The translations under genes and the position numbers were made by a program. The notes under the pieces were generated by a model, which ran no database searches, was not told the DNA's origin, and was given only the letters and a program-made list of their open reading frames with translations. A stretch of DNA of 64,000 bases, taken from assembly GCA_963669155.1 (NCBI GenBank), contig OZ022596.1, forward strand, positions 835,483 through 899,482, given 5' to 3'. The stretch is from Arbacia lixula. Taxonomy: Eukaryota > Echinodermata > Echinoidea > Arbacioida > Arbaciidae. Positions 13,043 to 24,954 of the stretch are shown in pieces (positions within the stretch are counted from its first letter, which is position 1; the number at the start of each line of letters is the position of its first letter).

Positions 13043-13280
13043 TATATGGCATCAAAACACACTTCGAAAAAAGGCAGCAACTATTATAAACAAAAGACAC
13101 TTTTCTTTGATGAGCAAAATATGTCTGTCACTTGCATTGCCATCAGTGCAACACCACATCATGTAAGATTGAATGTCTCGCAGCAAGATTACTATTTCCT
13201 CTCCAGATTTTGCCTGTATGCAGGGAATGTCGGGTACAATCTACGAATACCAATAACCCATATTTGAAAGATTTTTTCAA
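13043..13280 (-). mobile_element. MITE family L, copy 2 (inverted)
   Basis: Carries the reverse of the family marks, for example acaccacatcatgtaagatt and tgtatgcagggaatgtcggg. It lies 25 bases beyond the fucosyltransferase exon 1 donor, inside the intron. Confidence 0.7.
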
Positions 13281-13305
13281 GATACCATGACTTGTTCATA
13301 CGCAC

Positions 13306-14183
13306 CTTGCAAGACGGTGGACGAAGTCTTCCCTCGGCCAAGACGTCCCTTTACAGTTGGATGCCATCCAGAACACCAACTTGGAGCGATTGTCCGCCCA
13401 GTTCCGATTGTCGTCTGCCGGGAGCTCCGGCTTCCCGTCGATGTATTGCCCGTAGTCGGCTCTGAAGTCTGAGTCGTAGCGATAGGTCATGATGTAGTCG
13501 TAGGAGTTGTTGTAGAACTGTTGGGGCGGCACGACGTGCTTCTTGGTGTGTCGTGGGCTTTCGAGGGTGTAGAACACCCACTTCTGTCCTGGCGGTTTGT
13601 GAGAGTGCATGGTCGCCCAGTCCCACGACGTCCAGTGATACATGATCACGGCCTCGCTCGTCTGCATGGTGTCAAAGCTGGTGTCGACCCGGAGCTCGAC
13701 GTCGCACACCATCCCCGCACACTGGACGTTGTGGACACCGTGGCGGTAACCGAGATCCCCTGAATTCTGACACCATAACTGAACTGATCGGCGGCAGCGG
13801 GGGGTTTTCCCTCCAGTATCGTTGCTCCGTCCTCCCGTCGAAGCAGCGGGCGCCGGCTTCTCAATAAGAGCTTTTTTCTTGTTAATCGCATCCACGAGTT
13901 CGTGATTCTTCGTCGCGACCTCATCCGCAGACAGCTGGCTTACATTGAGCAGCAGGCTACGATCTGCCTTCAAATGTGCGTTTCGGCGCACGAGGCCAGA
14001 GTCTCCCGAAGCTATCGCGTTGGCGGGATGCATCTTAGAGACATCGTTCTTCCAGAAGAAGAAAAAATCCTCCGTGCTTTGACCATGGACGTGCCTCATC
14101 ATAAGATACAGCTGAATGTAGCCCAGGCCTCCAGCTATCAGCACAAGAGCCTGAAAGTACTTCCGTAAGTTTCGCTGAGCCAT
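13306..14183 (-). CDS. Alpha-1,3-fucosyltransferase (GT10), coding exon 1 of 2
   Basis: This exon encodes residues 1-292 of a 462-residue Golgi fucosyltransferase, which would transfer fucose from GDP-fucose to N-acetylglucosamine in glycans. Residues 1-8 are a short basic cytoplasmic tail, about 9-29 form a signal anchor, and about 30-125 are a stem. GT10 landmarks follow: FYTLESP (204-210), YIMTYRYDSD (230-239) and VFWMASNC (270-277). N-glycosylation sequons are seen at N80, N121, N225 and N265. The ATG is chosen because it precedes the signal anchor and an acceptor-like ...ttaccattacag lies just upstream, implying a 5' UTR intron. The exon ends ...CTTGCAAG before gtgcgt, and its split codon joins exon 2 in frame. 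The length fits type II fucosyltransferases. The exact subfamily (Lewis-type or core-type acceptor) cannot be settled by eye. Confidence 0.9.
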
Positions 14184-14254
14184 CCTAGGTGTTCACTGTA
14201 ATGGTAAAAAATAGCAATCGAAAAGGAAATCAACAATCGAAACTTCAAAAGTCA

Positions 14255-14735
14255 TTTTCACACACTAAAAAACGGTGTGACCAACAGCTATCAACACCAT
14301 AGCCTGCAAGTACTTCAGTAAGTTTCGCCGAGCCATCCTAGGTGTTCACTAGCTGTGACGGTAAATAAGAGCAATCGACAAGGAAATCAACAATAAACTT
14401 TTAAAAAGTCTTTTTTTTTAACCCTCACAAACCTACATGTGACCAGCAGCTATCATCACCGGAGCCTAAAGGTTTTTTTCGTAAGTTCCATTGAGTTTCC
14501 CTCAGTGGTCACTGTAATGGTAAAAAAGAGCAATTGAAAAGGGAAATAAAAATAAAGATTTGAAAAGTATTTTTGTAAATATTCACAATCGCTTTGACCA
14601 CCAGTTATCAGCACAATAGCCTGAGATTATTTTCGTCTCGCTGAGCCATCTTTGGTTTTTCACCCTATAACGGTCAAAAAGAGCAGTCGGAAGAGGATTT
14701 CAACAAAAATCAACTTGAATAAATCCTGTCAATCA
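14255..14735 (-). repeat. Three decayed tandem copies of the fucosyltransferase start-codon/signal-anchor segment
   Basis: The block covering the gene's acceptor, start codon and anchor codons (about 14110-14250) recurs three times directly upstream. The common marker, equivalent to gagccatcctaggtg, falls at about 14176, 14330, 14493 and 14643, so spacing is about 150-163 bp. The copy at about 14281-14345 still reads, on the minus strand, MARRNLLKYLQAMVLIAVG, close to the true start MAQRNLRKYFQALVLIAGG, and then reaches a stop after four more residues. The outer two copies have lost the start and the frame. Divergence rises with distance from the gene. This is a host-gene partial duplication, not a known mobile element. 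Confidence 0.75.
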
Positions 14736-16280
14736 TGTTTCCCCTTGAATATGTATGTATACGCGTTCGCCTTAGATCATTTCAATGCCATATTTCTTTG
14801 AAGACAAACAGTAAAATAGCAATGAGTAAAGTAACGCCTCAGTGTTACATATTAAAAATTCATTGCATCAGCAGCATTGAACATTTATATCTGAACATAT
14901 TGTATGTCTACATAAAAGTGTAATCAATGCCATCAAACAGGATATAATATTGACTAATAGGGGTGTAGTATTCATTCATTCATTCGTTGGTTGTTATACT
15001 GTATGTATCTTCCCTCACTCAAAATACTCAGTAAACCAAAAAAAAAAATGTAATACAGTGTATTGCAACCCGACATGTGAATACCTGTTTGATGTTACTA
15101 CATATGATATGCATAATGAAATTCAATAGCATATCGTTGGAATGACTATAACCACATTGGTTCAACAACGGTGGGTGAGTGGAGTATGACAATAAGCTTT
15201 AATGCAACATGTGTTTTAACGTCAGCAATGGGCTCATTAGTATCTTATTATTGTCCCCTATTGAACATTCTCACTTCGTTTGTTTGTGCCATTAGTTTTT
15301 AATGATCATGATGATGTATAAATTTTTGTGTTTTTTTAGGTGAAATCACAACGAGCGGAAGCATATAATGAGATTACATTCATGTTATGCATTATGTATG
15401 TTGGTAATGCGAACAATAGCTTGTATAGCAACAGGTGTTATACCATCAGTAATTCGCTCATTAGTATTTTGTTATGGTCTCCTATCTAATCTTGCTTGTC
15501 TGTATCATGAGTTTATCATGAAGTATTTCTGGTTTTCAGGCAAATTGACAACTAGCTGACGCTCAAGATAATAGTTTATAATAATTATAATAGTTTATTT
15601 CTCTGCGCTACAACGTATATAGCTGAGAAATTATATTTGTAAAATGCAAAATTTTTATTATTATTATTATAATTATTATTATAATTATGATCGTGGAAAT
15701 ACGGATATTAATAATACAAATAACGATGTTAATAATCAATGTAATGATTACTTCTCTAGTGGTGATATAAACAACAAAACTATGAATACTTCCAATATCG
15801 ATAACAATAATGGCAATAACCATCGCAATATGGTAACAAACGACACCAATGCTACGAGTACCAATGATGATAAACTATGTCACTGCTGCTACTAATGTCA
15901 TGGATCATCGGGGTAATAACCATAATCGTAATACTGTGGTAAAGCTCCGATGTATATCCGCCAAACCCTCGGCCTCGAGTAGGCATGAGTCCCTGAAGTT
16001 TGATTAAAAGCTTGATTTGGTTAAACGGCCTTGATTTTGCCGACGAAACACTATTGTCCTATTATTCCGATTCAATTAACGTACATGTACATGCATGACG
16101 TAGTCTTGGCTCAAGGCTGGGGAGTGATATTAATCCTTTGTAATGAAAACACAGTGCTACCCTAGGGGAGAACTTGTGTGCGAAAATACGTCATTGGCAC
16201 GTGCAGTGTTAATAGATATTTTTAGTCTGGAAGCAGTTAAGTTTGGAATATAGACTAAGCCCTGTTTACAGCCTCATCCC

Positions 16281-16296
16281 ACTCTCTCTTTCTCTC

Positions 16297-16339
<43 letters not shown>

Positions 16340-16469
16340 CCTCTCTTTCCTTCTCTCTCTCACCTTCCCTTCCTCCCTCTCTCTCTCTCTCTCTCTCTCT
16401 TTATCTATCTCTCTCTCTCTCCTCTCTCTCTTTCACCGTCCTCCCTCTCTCTCTCTCTCTTTCTCTCTT

Positions 16470-16502
<33 letters not shown>

Positions 16503-16589
16503 ATTCCTCTCTCCCCCTCCCCCTTCTCTCTCTGTCCACCCCATCCTCTCTCTCTCCCTCTCTCTATTCCGCTCCTTTCCTCTTCCGCC

Positions 16590-16620
<31 letters not shown>

Positions 16621-16684
16621 TCCCTATTCCCCTCTTTCCCTCTTTCCCTCCCCCACCTCTCTCTCTCTCCCTATCTTTCCTCCT
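16281..16684. repeat. (CT)n microsatellite
   Basis: Four hundred bases of CT and TTCC repeats, with an apparent Leu/Ser-rich frame that is not a gene. Confidence 0.9.
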
Positions 16685-17334
16685 CTGTTTCCGAATTCAG
16701 CTGTGAAACTTGCGTTGTCTTTTAATAACTCCATATTCCGCACTGCCTTGAGCCTAGGCCAATACTCGCATTCAGAATCTCTATTGAACCTGTCTACCAT
16801 ATCATTCACATCATTGTATCAAACCTTACCAAATCGTGGCCCGATTGAGGCCTTACTTTAATGAAAGAATAACGAAATCCTGACACATGTATTACAAGCA
16901 CGCAGGTTCCGCGACAGGGAGCAACAACGGGGCAATTTTATCTTATATAACGTCATGTAGTATATGAATGTGCTGTCTTCATGATTGCGTGTAGCCACCT
17001 AGAGAACGGAATCGTCTTCTTAATCCACTCACTACCAACCAACTGATATTCCCACGCTAATTGTAACACACTTCATTGCAAATCGCACTGACAGGGTAAA
17101 CATCATGGACATAATGTTTGTCAGACAGCTCCGTATAGCCAAACACAACCGAACGCAATATGCCTTATCATCACACAAGCTTTTGGAAAGCATCTTATTA
17201 TTATTCGGTTTGATTACAACGAGTTTTCGCCGACGATCAATCCCTTTTGATCCCGACGACGTCTTTATGGGCTCAACGGGAATCAAAACATCTCTTCCAA
17301 CTTGACCACATCGGCAAATACGACGTATAGATTG

Positions 17335-17460
17335 TCTACCACGCAGGCTGTTGAGCATTTTCAATCCAAACTACAATATTCAATCAACAATTCTGCCTGA
17401 AGCACACAAATCAGTCTCCTTCTCTTCCTCGGCTCGGAAAGGAAAAAAGGAGAATGGGAG
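17335..17460 (+). repeat. Dispersed repeat N, copy 2 (diverged)
   Basis: Begins cgcaggctgttgagcatttt and ends ctcggctcggaaaggaaaaa, following the outline of copies 1 and 3 with the middle altered. Confidence 0.45.
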
Positions 17461-18298
17461 AGAAACCAGCCTTGACAATGCTATACTCTATGTGCAACAC
17501 CTTTAAAGTTTCAATTATAAATATTCAAAAGACTAGAAAGCAGGCTAAGCTATGTTTTGATCAGTAGGACGGCACGTGATCAGTATAATACATCATCATG
17601 CATTGTGATAATATAAGTTGAACTCGTCTCACTGTTGATGGCGCTTGCATTCAGTTGTCGAAGCGTGATCATGATATTTGACAATAAACTAGATTTGTTC
17701 CAAGTTTGCCCATAATACCGTATTCCTACTGGTGCTTTCCTCACGCATACACGCGTCCCATGGTGGGCGTATATTATACGGACGTAATTATGATGCAGAA
17801 TTATGTATACAAGACACGATACAGTTGAATGCGCCTTTTCGCGCGTCTATTGTCGCGGTTATTACTCTAAAATTTAATAGTGACGCCAATGGTCTCATAG
17901 TGCAAAAATGGAACAATCTTCCAGTACAAATATCATGCATGACTTTCCACGGTTGGTTCTACACCACATTACATGTTTAAGTGTCCCTATGCGGTAATCG
18001 CACATGTCACTCGGCGTTTTGAAATCGACCTCGAAAATGGGGGGTCTTTTTTCAAAAGGTGTCACACTCGGCGCACCAGACATGCTAGTGTGGGTAATGC
18101 ATTCACTCATCGCATGATTCACAGCGTACATTTCATTTTACCTTGAGCATTTCCTTGTAGTGGAGACCGGGAGAAGTGGGACACCTCCTACATGTAAAAG
18201 AAGTTTTCAATCAACCAGGGGCGGTATTCCGAAAATCCACAGAGATAAAAATTTTATCTCCCCTAAGATACAATGTCCTTAAAATATTTTATCTTTGG

Positions 18299-20740
18299 TT
18301 AGAAGTTTAGAAGTTTATTTATTATTTCTGACGACCCCTTTCGAGGTATGAGAAATACATAGTAACTTGTACAATACAATTTATATATATAAATGTATAT
18401 ATATATACACACATATGTTTTCTTTAAGAAAAAGAAAAGAAAACAGTTTCGAAATACATGTACATGTAATAGTATTTGCAATATTTACAAGTATTCACAG
18501 AAGCAATGTATTACAGTTTATAACACAGGCCTATAAAAATGTTTGGATCAATTTATGTCTTAAATTTCGCCATTATGAGTTTAATGAACTTGGCAAGTTG
18601 TGATAATTTCTTTGAACTTCTCGTGTTAAATAATGATGACATTTTCAAGATATTTGGACGAATCACATAATAGCGAGAAATGTATTTTGCTCTATCATCT
18701 GAGAAGTAAGTACATTCAAACAGATAATGAAATTCATCTCCTATAGCATTCAAATCACATAAATTACATTTCCTTTCAGATCTAGGAATATTTACATATC
18801 TACCTGCAACACATGGCAGATGATGATTACCGCATCTAAATTTACATAGGTTTATCCTATCATTACAGTTCAGTTTTCTGAGATATGATTCGAAATCAAG
18901 ATTATCTTTTACTATCCTATAATTTATGCATTGGCTATTATTTTGGACTTCATTGTGCCAGTTTTGCTTTATTGTATCTCGTATTCGTTGTTCAAAAACT
19001 AATTTCACCCAGTTTACATTCACCTGTTTCTGCTCTAACCAGATATGGCTTAATCCAGACTTATCCAACAAATCAATAATATTTGCAACCCATTTTGAAG
19101 TAAACGAACATTCAACATCTTCATGCATTGATTTCATTAATTTGAACATCATACAGGATAATTTACTCTGCTTACCACTGAGCAATCTGCACCAAAATCC
19201 TATAATTCGTGTGGCAACTACATTTGAAAGTTCATATCTACCAGTTTCTCCGTAAATCATGCAAATAGCTGTTGATTTATTTACCTTCAAAACATTTCTC
19301 AAAAAATTTCGATAGAAAATTTCAACCTGCGTAATATCTTCAAAGCCCCAAATCTCACTACCATATAGTAGTATGGGAAGCACAACCTTATCAAATAGTT
19401 CGCAGGCGATATCTGGTGGCAGAAGAAGTTGTCTTATTTTACCAAGAATTTTGAACATTGCTCTTCTTGCTTGACTCACTTGTTTTGATATGGCCTTTTT
19501 AAATCGGCCATTGTAGTTCATGGTTATTCCAAGATAAATGTAATCATCAACTATCTCAAGTTCATTATCACCGAAGGAAAATAATGGTTTCTTACGAATT
19601 TTCCCACGAGAAAAAATCATGACTTTGGTTTTCGAGGTATTAACAGTTAAATTCCAAAGAACGCAATAACTCTTTAAAGCATTAAGGGCTGTTTGTAAAT
19701 CTGTAGGATTTTCAGCCATAATGATTGTGTCATCCGCGTACAATAATACATACATTCGTAGGTATACCTCAATTTCATCATCACTTAAACAACTTCTTAT
19801 CTGATCAGCAACATAACTTAAACCTTTATATGAACGACTAATATAATATTCAAAATCGTTTAGATATATTGCAAATAATAAAGGAGACAAATTGTCGCCT
19901 TGGCGAACACCACACTTACAGTCAAACAGAGTGGATGTCTCATTGTTTAATCTGACACGAGACTTTGCTTTGTCATATAGATTATATACAACTGAAATTA
20001 TTCTACCATTGATACCATTTGCAATAAGTTTACTCCATAACGATGACCTATTTACTAAATCGAACGCTTTTTTATAATCCACAAATGCACAATATAAACG
20101 TTTACCTTGTGCTAAATAGAGATCTATCAAGCTATTGAGCACAAACACGTGATCCATTGTGGAGTAGTTAGCGCGGAAACCTGCTTGTTCATCGCCCAAA
20201 GTACCAGTGTTTTCAAGGTAGGATGTCAGACGTGCATTTATCGCAGCGGTAAATAACTTCCCTAAACAACTTAAAAGAGTTATGCCACGATAATTATCAG
20301 GATCATCGATAGATCCCTTATTCTTGTAAAGCGGTACAACAATTCCAATACACCAATCTGTTGGGACAATTCCTGTATTCAATACAAGATTAAACAACTG
20401 AACAATGATGTATATTACGCAATCTGGACAATCCTTTAAGAATTCATTTATGATATTATCAATACCATTTGCTTTGTTATTCTTTAATCTTTTGATTAAT
20501 GTTATTATTTCTTCAGAAGAGAAATTTCTGTTAATTTCTTCATTTAAAGACTGCGTAATGTTTCTTGGATCAAACGTATTGCTATGATTTGAAGTATCTT
20601 CTGAGACTGATTGATTATTGTTTAATTTTTGGAAGTGGTTAACAAATGCTTCCATTGTGATATCACCAACTCTTTTGGGAGTGCTGTCATCTTTATTAAT
20701 AATTTTCCAGTATTCTTTCGGATTGCTACACATGGTACAT
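18299..20740 (-). mobile_element. 5'-truncated LINE with open reverse-transcriptase frame
   Basis: A single open frame (20733-18553, 726 codons) encodes the reverse transcriptase and C-terminal part of a non-LTR retrotransposon. Motifs in order are EQAGFRANYST, FVDYKKAFD, CGVRQGDNLSP, LLYADDT and a final Cys/His segment CNLCDLNAIGDEFHYLFEC. The apurinic endonuclease and ORF1 are absent, so it is 5'-truncated, and the first Met is probably accidental. The minus-strand 3' end finishes with a short tandem acttcta repeat instead of a long poly-A. The style suggests the Jockey/I/CR1 group; the exact clade is unsure. The open frame over 726 codons implies a young insertion. It splits an inverted-repeat element (18218-18298 and 20741-21234). 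Confidence 0.85.
18553..20733 (-). CDS. LINE reverse transcriptase, N-terminally truncated ORF
   Basis: This is the open frame carried by the LINE at 18299-20740. It would encode the fingers, palm and thumb of the reverse transcriptase with the FVDYKKAFD and YADD aspartates in place, and a C-terminal zinc-knuckle-like region. Without the endonuclease it should not be able to retrotranspose alone. No host function is suggested. Confidence 0.75.
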   Translation of the reverse strand: MCSNPKEYWKIINKDDSTPKRVGDITMEAFVNHFQKLNNNQSVSEDTSNHSNTFDPRNITQSLNEEINRNFSSEEIITLIKRLKNNKANGIDNIINEFLKDCPDCVIYIIVQLFNLVLNTGIVPTDWCIGIVVPLYKNKGSIDDPDNYRGITLLSCLGKLFTAAINARLTSYLENTGTLGDEQAGFRANYSTMDHVFVLNSLIDLYLAQGKRLYCAFVDYKKAFDLVNRSSLWSKLIANGINGRIISVVYNLYDKAKSRVRLNNETSTLFDCKCGVRQGDNLSPLLFAIYLNDFEYYISRSYKGLSYVADQIRSCLSDDEIEVYLRMYVLLYADDTIIMAENPTDLQTALNALKSYCVLWNLTVNTSKTKVMIFSRGKIRKKPLFSFGDNELEIVDDYIYLGITMNYNGRFKKAISKQVSQARRAMFKILGKIRQLLLPPDIACELFDKVVLPILLYGSEIWGFEDITQVEIFYRNFLRNVLKVNKSTAICMIYGETGRYELSNVVATRIIGFWCRLLSGKQSKLSCMMFKLMKSMHEDVECSFTSKWVANIIDLLDKSGLSHIWLEQKQVNVNWVKLVFEQRIRDTIKQNWHNEVQNNSQCINYRIVKDNLDFESYLRKLNCNDRINLCKFRCGNHHLPCVAGRYVNIPRSERKCNLCDLNAIGDEFHYLFECTYFSDDRAKYISRYYVIRPNILKMSSLFNTRSSKKLSQLAKFIKLIMAKFKT

Positions 20741-21234
20741 GGTATTCCGAAAAATATTTTGGGAAGATTTTAACCAATATTAATGAGCGCAAGCCCTGCG
20801 CTCCTATCGCAGAGGCAGCCAGTCATAAACGTCCTTTCATGTCTTTTGCATACATTAACACCATTAAGCTGATGGTGTGATGTCATGAAACTGAAAGGGA
20901 CATTGCGCATCAAATGTCTATCAGCGCGCCTTATTGCATTTGATGCGCACATGAGCAAAAAGTTGAATGCGCGAATTATTTTTGCACGTAATGCTATGGG
21001 CATAGGCGCGTACGTCTGGAGATAAAATTGCTTGGGAGCAGTTTTATCTTTCATCCTAACTTTTTTTCCTAAGTGCGTTTCAGAATGCCGATTTAGCTCA
21101 TTTGCATAAAATTTTTATCTCGGGGGCTCATTTACATAAAAATTTTATCTCTAGCTCATTTGAATAAAAATTTTATCTTTTAATGTAAGTTGGCTTTTCG
21201 GAATACCAAAAGATAAAATTTTTCCTAAGTCCCT

Positions 21235-21901
21235 GGGGCGGTATTCCGAAAATCCACAGAGATAAAATTTTTATCTCCCCTAAGATACAATGTCCTTAAA
21301 ATATTTTATCTTTGGTATTCCGAAAAACATTTTAGGAAGATTTTAACCAATATTAATGAGCGCATGCCCTGCGCTCATATCCCAGAGGCAGCCAGTAATA
21401 AACCTCCTTTCATGTCTTTTGCATACATTAACACCATCAAGCTGATGGTGTGATGTCATGAAACTGAAAGGGACATTGCGCATCAATGTCTATCAGCGCG
21501 CCTTGTTGCATTTGATGCGCACATGAGCAAAAAGTTAAATGCGCGAATTATTTTTGCACGTAATGGCATGGGCCTAGGCGCGTACGTCTGGAGATAAAAT
21601 TGCTTGGGAGCAGTTTTATCTTTTATCCTAACTTTTTTTCCTAAGTGCGTTTCAGAATACCGATTTAGCTCATTTGCATAAAAATTTTATCTCGGAGGCT
21701 CATTTACATAAAAATTTTATCTCTAGCTCATTTGAATAAAATTTTTATCTTTTATTGTAAGTTGGCTTTTCGGAATACCAAAAGATAAAATTTTTCCTAA
21801 GTCCCTGAGATACAATAAAATTTTTCCTAAGTTCGTTTTCGGAATGCCCCCCCTGAGATACAATAAATTTTTTCCTAAGTTCGCTTTCGGAATACCCCCC
21901 C
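21235..21901. mobile_element. Inverted-repeat element E, copy 2
   Basis: It starts GGGGCGGTATTCCGAAAA and ends CTTTCGGAATACCCCCCC, inverted termini of about 17 bp. It carries internal repeats of the type catttgcataaaaatttt. It abuts copy 1 head to tail and the two are very similar over their shared 490 bp. No open frame of note is present, so it is non-autonomous. Confidence 0.75.
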
Positions 21902-22194
21902 AGCTTACTGGTCTTGTCCCCTGATAGGCATTTGGTATCAGAGTAAACAATGGCGCAAAAAATCTGCTGGCAAGTGCAATTTTGAATGTCATTTTTTTCA
22001 CACTTTTTTTAAAAGTTTTTTTTGCAGTGAGTGTGAAGTTCATTTTGAATTAAATCTTTTAGCTTTAGCAGACACATAGCATGCTGTCTTTAGGCCATGT
22101 AAGTCCTCATAAATTGCATTCCAAGTTTTTGCAAAAATGTGCACATTTGTAAAGTTAGCCGCCATTTTGATTGTTTGCGTGTGTGTTTGGGTAA

Positions 22195-22345
22195 ACTGGG
22201 ACATCACTCTTCCACATCTTACTGTCCCACTTCTCCCAACTGTGTACCACCTCACCCCATATTCATACTTCTCCCTAGCCGTCCCACTTTACCCCAGCCA
22301 ATGTCCCACTTCTCCCAGAGGTTGCCCACTTCTCCCCGTTCAGAA
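22195..22345 (+). repeat. Degenerate repeat of gtcccacttctccc
   Basis: About six irregular occurrences of tcccacttctccc or close variants. An inverse copy, gggagaagtgggacacc, lies at 18170, on the far side of the E elements and LINE. Confidence 0.55.
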
Positions 22346-23039
22346 GCTATTTACAAATCAATGATTACACAAATATGAGACTTGCAGCAAAGTGAATCAA
22401 CAACCCATCATGTGGCCTAGCATCGGTAGTCTTAAGGTACAAAACATGAGTTCCCAATTCAAAATAAAAGAAAAGTTATAAGAGAACATTCATCAACTTG
22501 TAATTTTTGTCCCACTTACTTTCATTCGAAAGCATAATTATACAATGACATATTCATAATTTACAACAGACTCGTTTCTTAAAATAATCGTTCTGTACAT
22601 AGTTCACAAAGCAATGGTTAAAACATCATCAATTATGTTAATCGGGTGTGTTTTTTAACGAAAAACACATATCTATCTTTAAAACAACTCCATAAACTTT
22701 TCTCATCATCTCTACCCATTTCCGAAAAAAAACCCCGCAATGTTTATTATACAGAGTAGGAAAGCTTGTTGTAAGTCTACTTGACATAAACAGATTTCAC
22801 ATTGATCAATATTAAACGTTATCGTAACTCGATTCCAAGAATCCCTTTCCCATGATTCCTATTTTTCTTCTTTCGTATGCCACTCTCAATGTCTGTTTGA
22901 TACCCGCTGTAGGCCGAGTAGCCCTCTAGGATGAACCACGAGGGATCGGCATCTCTCACCCGTTCTCCATGAGAGGCTTTCTCTCCACTCCACCGGGTTT
23001 TCACCCTCCTCTTAATCGAGAAGTTAAGTACATGTCGGA

Positions 23040-23290
23040 TCTTAAACCTGCATAGAGTGTGGCTGTTGTATACGCCTACACGGGACCTTCATTTAGCGTC
23101 CTATCCGAGGGATGGAGCGTTTTCCCACGCAGGGAGGAGGCGCCAAAAACACACAACGCTGGCTCTTTTTGCAAAGGATTTGTGTGTGACTCGAACCCAG
23201 GGCCTTTCTATTGAGAGACCAACTCTCAAGCAATAAGCAACACTGCTCTCCCTCACCATGTTTCTTAACTCTGGCTCCGTGCATCGTCAT
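23040..23290 (-). mobile_element. tRNA-derived SINE
   Basis: Reading the minus strand, gagagttggtctctcaatag leads to gggttcgagtcacac, a pol III B-box (23188-23198) preceded by a decayed A-box half. The body then has ggataggacgctaaatgaag and gtcccgtgtaggcg, like the conserved central domain of several marine-invertebrate SINEs. The tRNA head is too decayed to be a working tRNA gene. Confidence 0.6.
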
Positions 23291-24954
23291 GATCTAGTCA
23301 GTATTTCGCAGTTAGTTGTTTGTCCCGTTTGTCCTTGCTGGGATCTAAGTAGAAGCCATGTTATTGTTGCCTCCTAGGCAAATAGGTGTATTATCGCTTT
23401 GACGTACTACAATGGCTTCGGTTTATAAACATTTTTGTAGTATAGAATTGGCTTAAGAATCTCCGAATTTTTTTCTTATTTCAATAAAGGTTCCCATAAT
23501 GAATTCGAGTATGCCACTATTACGAGAACTAAGAACAAATTGGATGTGTGCCCCCCCCCCTGAAATAAGATTACATGTATATTTTTTCCTTGCCAAATAT
23601 GTGATAATTCCTTGCCATGCGGCAGTAAATTCTGTCTGGTAATTTTTTTTCCTCTAATCAATATTGTTTGTTGTTGTCCACTCTATTAAAGGAGTGATGC
23701 ATTTTTGGTGGCTCGGTAGAATTATGTAACGTTGGCATAATCGAAAACACACTCGGCTGCGCTTCGTGTGTTTATTTACACCATGCAAAGTGATCTGGTC
23801 CACACAATTCAAACCTGTGCATTATTATGGATCAATATACACAAATGCATAGCAATCGCGGGTCCTAACTCCTGAACATGAGTATTTCGACCAATAGGAC
23901 ACATATATGACATACGCGAGAAAACGTGGTTTTCAGAGAGAAAGGAAGATTGAAGAGAATCAATCGGGAGGGGTTACCTGCATGGGTTACTGGTACTGAG
24001 TGTGGATGAATTCTGCCTTATCTGAATCTGAATGAGTCGGATTATTTGATATGTGTCTTCCTGCAATCTGTTCTTCCAATGTCCGTGCAGTTTCTCCTAC
24101 ACAAGAAGACACCTTTCACGGTCGGTGCACCCAATCTTTTCAGATAATCCCGTTCCTTTCGGTGACTTGTTGACTCGTTTTGGTGTACCAGCTTAGTTCA
24201 CCAACTTAGTTCGTAGAGCGTTTCGGTTTTTGAAGGACGCGCTATAATCAGCATGATTGATAATACCATTGGATTGATGGAGAAAGAATTCCATTTTCGA
24301 GGTTGAAAAGAAGCCAACGCTAAAACTTCCGTTTTAGTCTCCTGGTAGCAAGCGTTATTGGCGCACAAAGATTTAACCCCATCAGTACCATAAGTGATAA
24401 CCTGTGTTGTATTTAACACGGGACTGTGGCTGTCTGGTAATGAGGGGGTTAAACTCTAATTTTCGAAAATGAAATTCGGCGCTATGAAATGTACGTGTAC
24501 CATAATATGAGTGCTAGAATAGCTAATTATCGTTTAAATGATTAATGTACTAATCGAGACGCGTAGAACGTTGCATTTGACCTCAAGCAGGGGTCCATCC
24601 AGCCTTCCAACAACACCTGTCGCGTCTAACTCCGCAAAACTGCTGGTGATAGAAGACAATGCCGCTCATCTTCTGGCCAGTCTCGTGTCGCCAGCCGTTT
24701 TATAGAATATTTCACACAAGAGGTCTGGTTTCTAGTGTCAATATAATTGAAACTGCCAGTTTCGTTATTTTTAGCGCTCTCAAACAATAAGAAACTCGCA
24801 TTAAATGCGCCAACTTCTCCTCCACTTTGATAATGAGGAGTATCGGAGATTAACCACTTAGCCTGGACAGGCAAGCGGGGACAGCGTAACGTATAGGCCT
24901 ACAACTCTAAGTGATCGAGTGGCCTTCTCATGTTCATCAAAACTGCTCTTCCCC

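Larger units (their letters stand above)
14736..18217. other. Intergenic DNA without recognised genes
   Basis: Contains an ATT-rich stretch (about 15655-15690), the CT tract and repeat N copy 2. The 15644-15895 Asn/Tyr-rich frame is a composition effect. Confidence 0.5.
18218..21234. mobile_element. Inverted-repeat element E, copy 1, interrupted by a LINE
   Basis: The left part (18218-18298) starts GGGGCGGTATTCCGAAAA; the right part (20741-21234) carries on at the same internal point and ends ttttcggaatacc plus a short tail. Removing the LINE restores the order seen in copy 2. Target duplication at the junction is at most two or three bases (ggt), so it is not clear. Confidence 0.75.
21902..24954. 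other. Intergenic DNA with SINE and minisatellite only
   Basis: Beyond the listed SINE and cccacttctccc repeat, nothing is recognised. Short frames lack domains. Confidence 0.5.

Noticed and set aside
15644-15895. Asn/Tyr/Asp-rich 83-codon frame
   Set aside because: Starts in an ATT microsatellite; its composition explains the residues.
16243-16725. 160-codon Leu/Ser/Pro-rich frame
   Set aside because: (CT)n microsatellite translation.
23180-23260. tRNA gene
   Set aside because: A B-box is present, but the acceptor and D arms do not pair and the sequence runs on into a SINE body.
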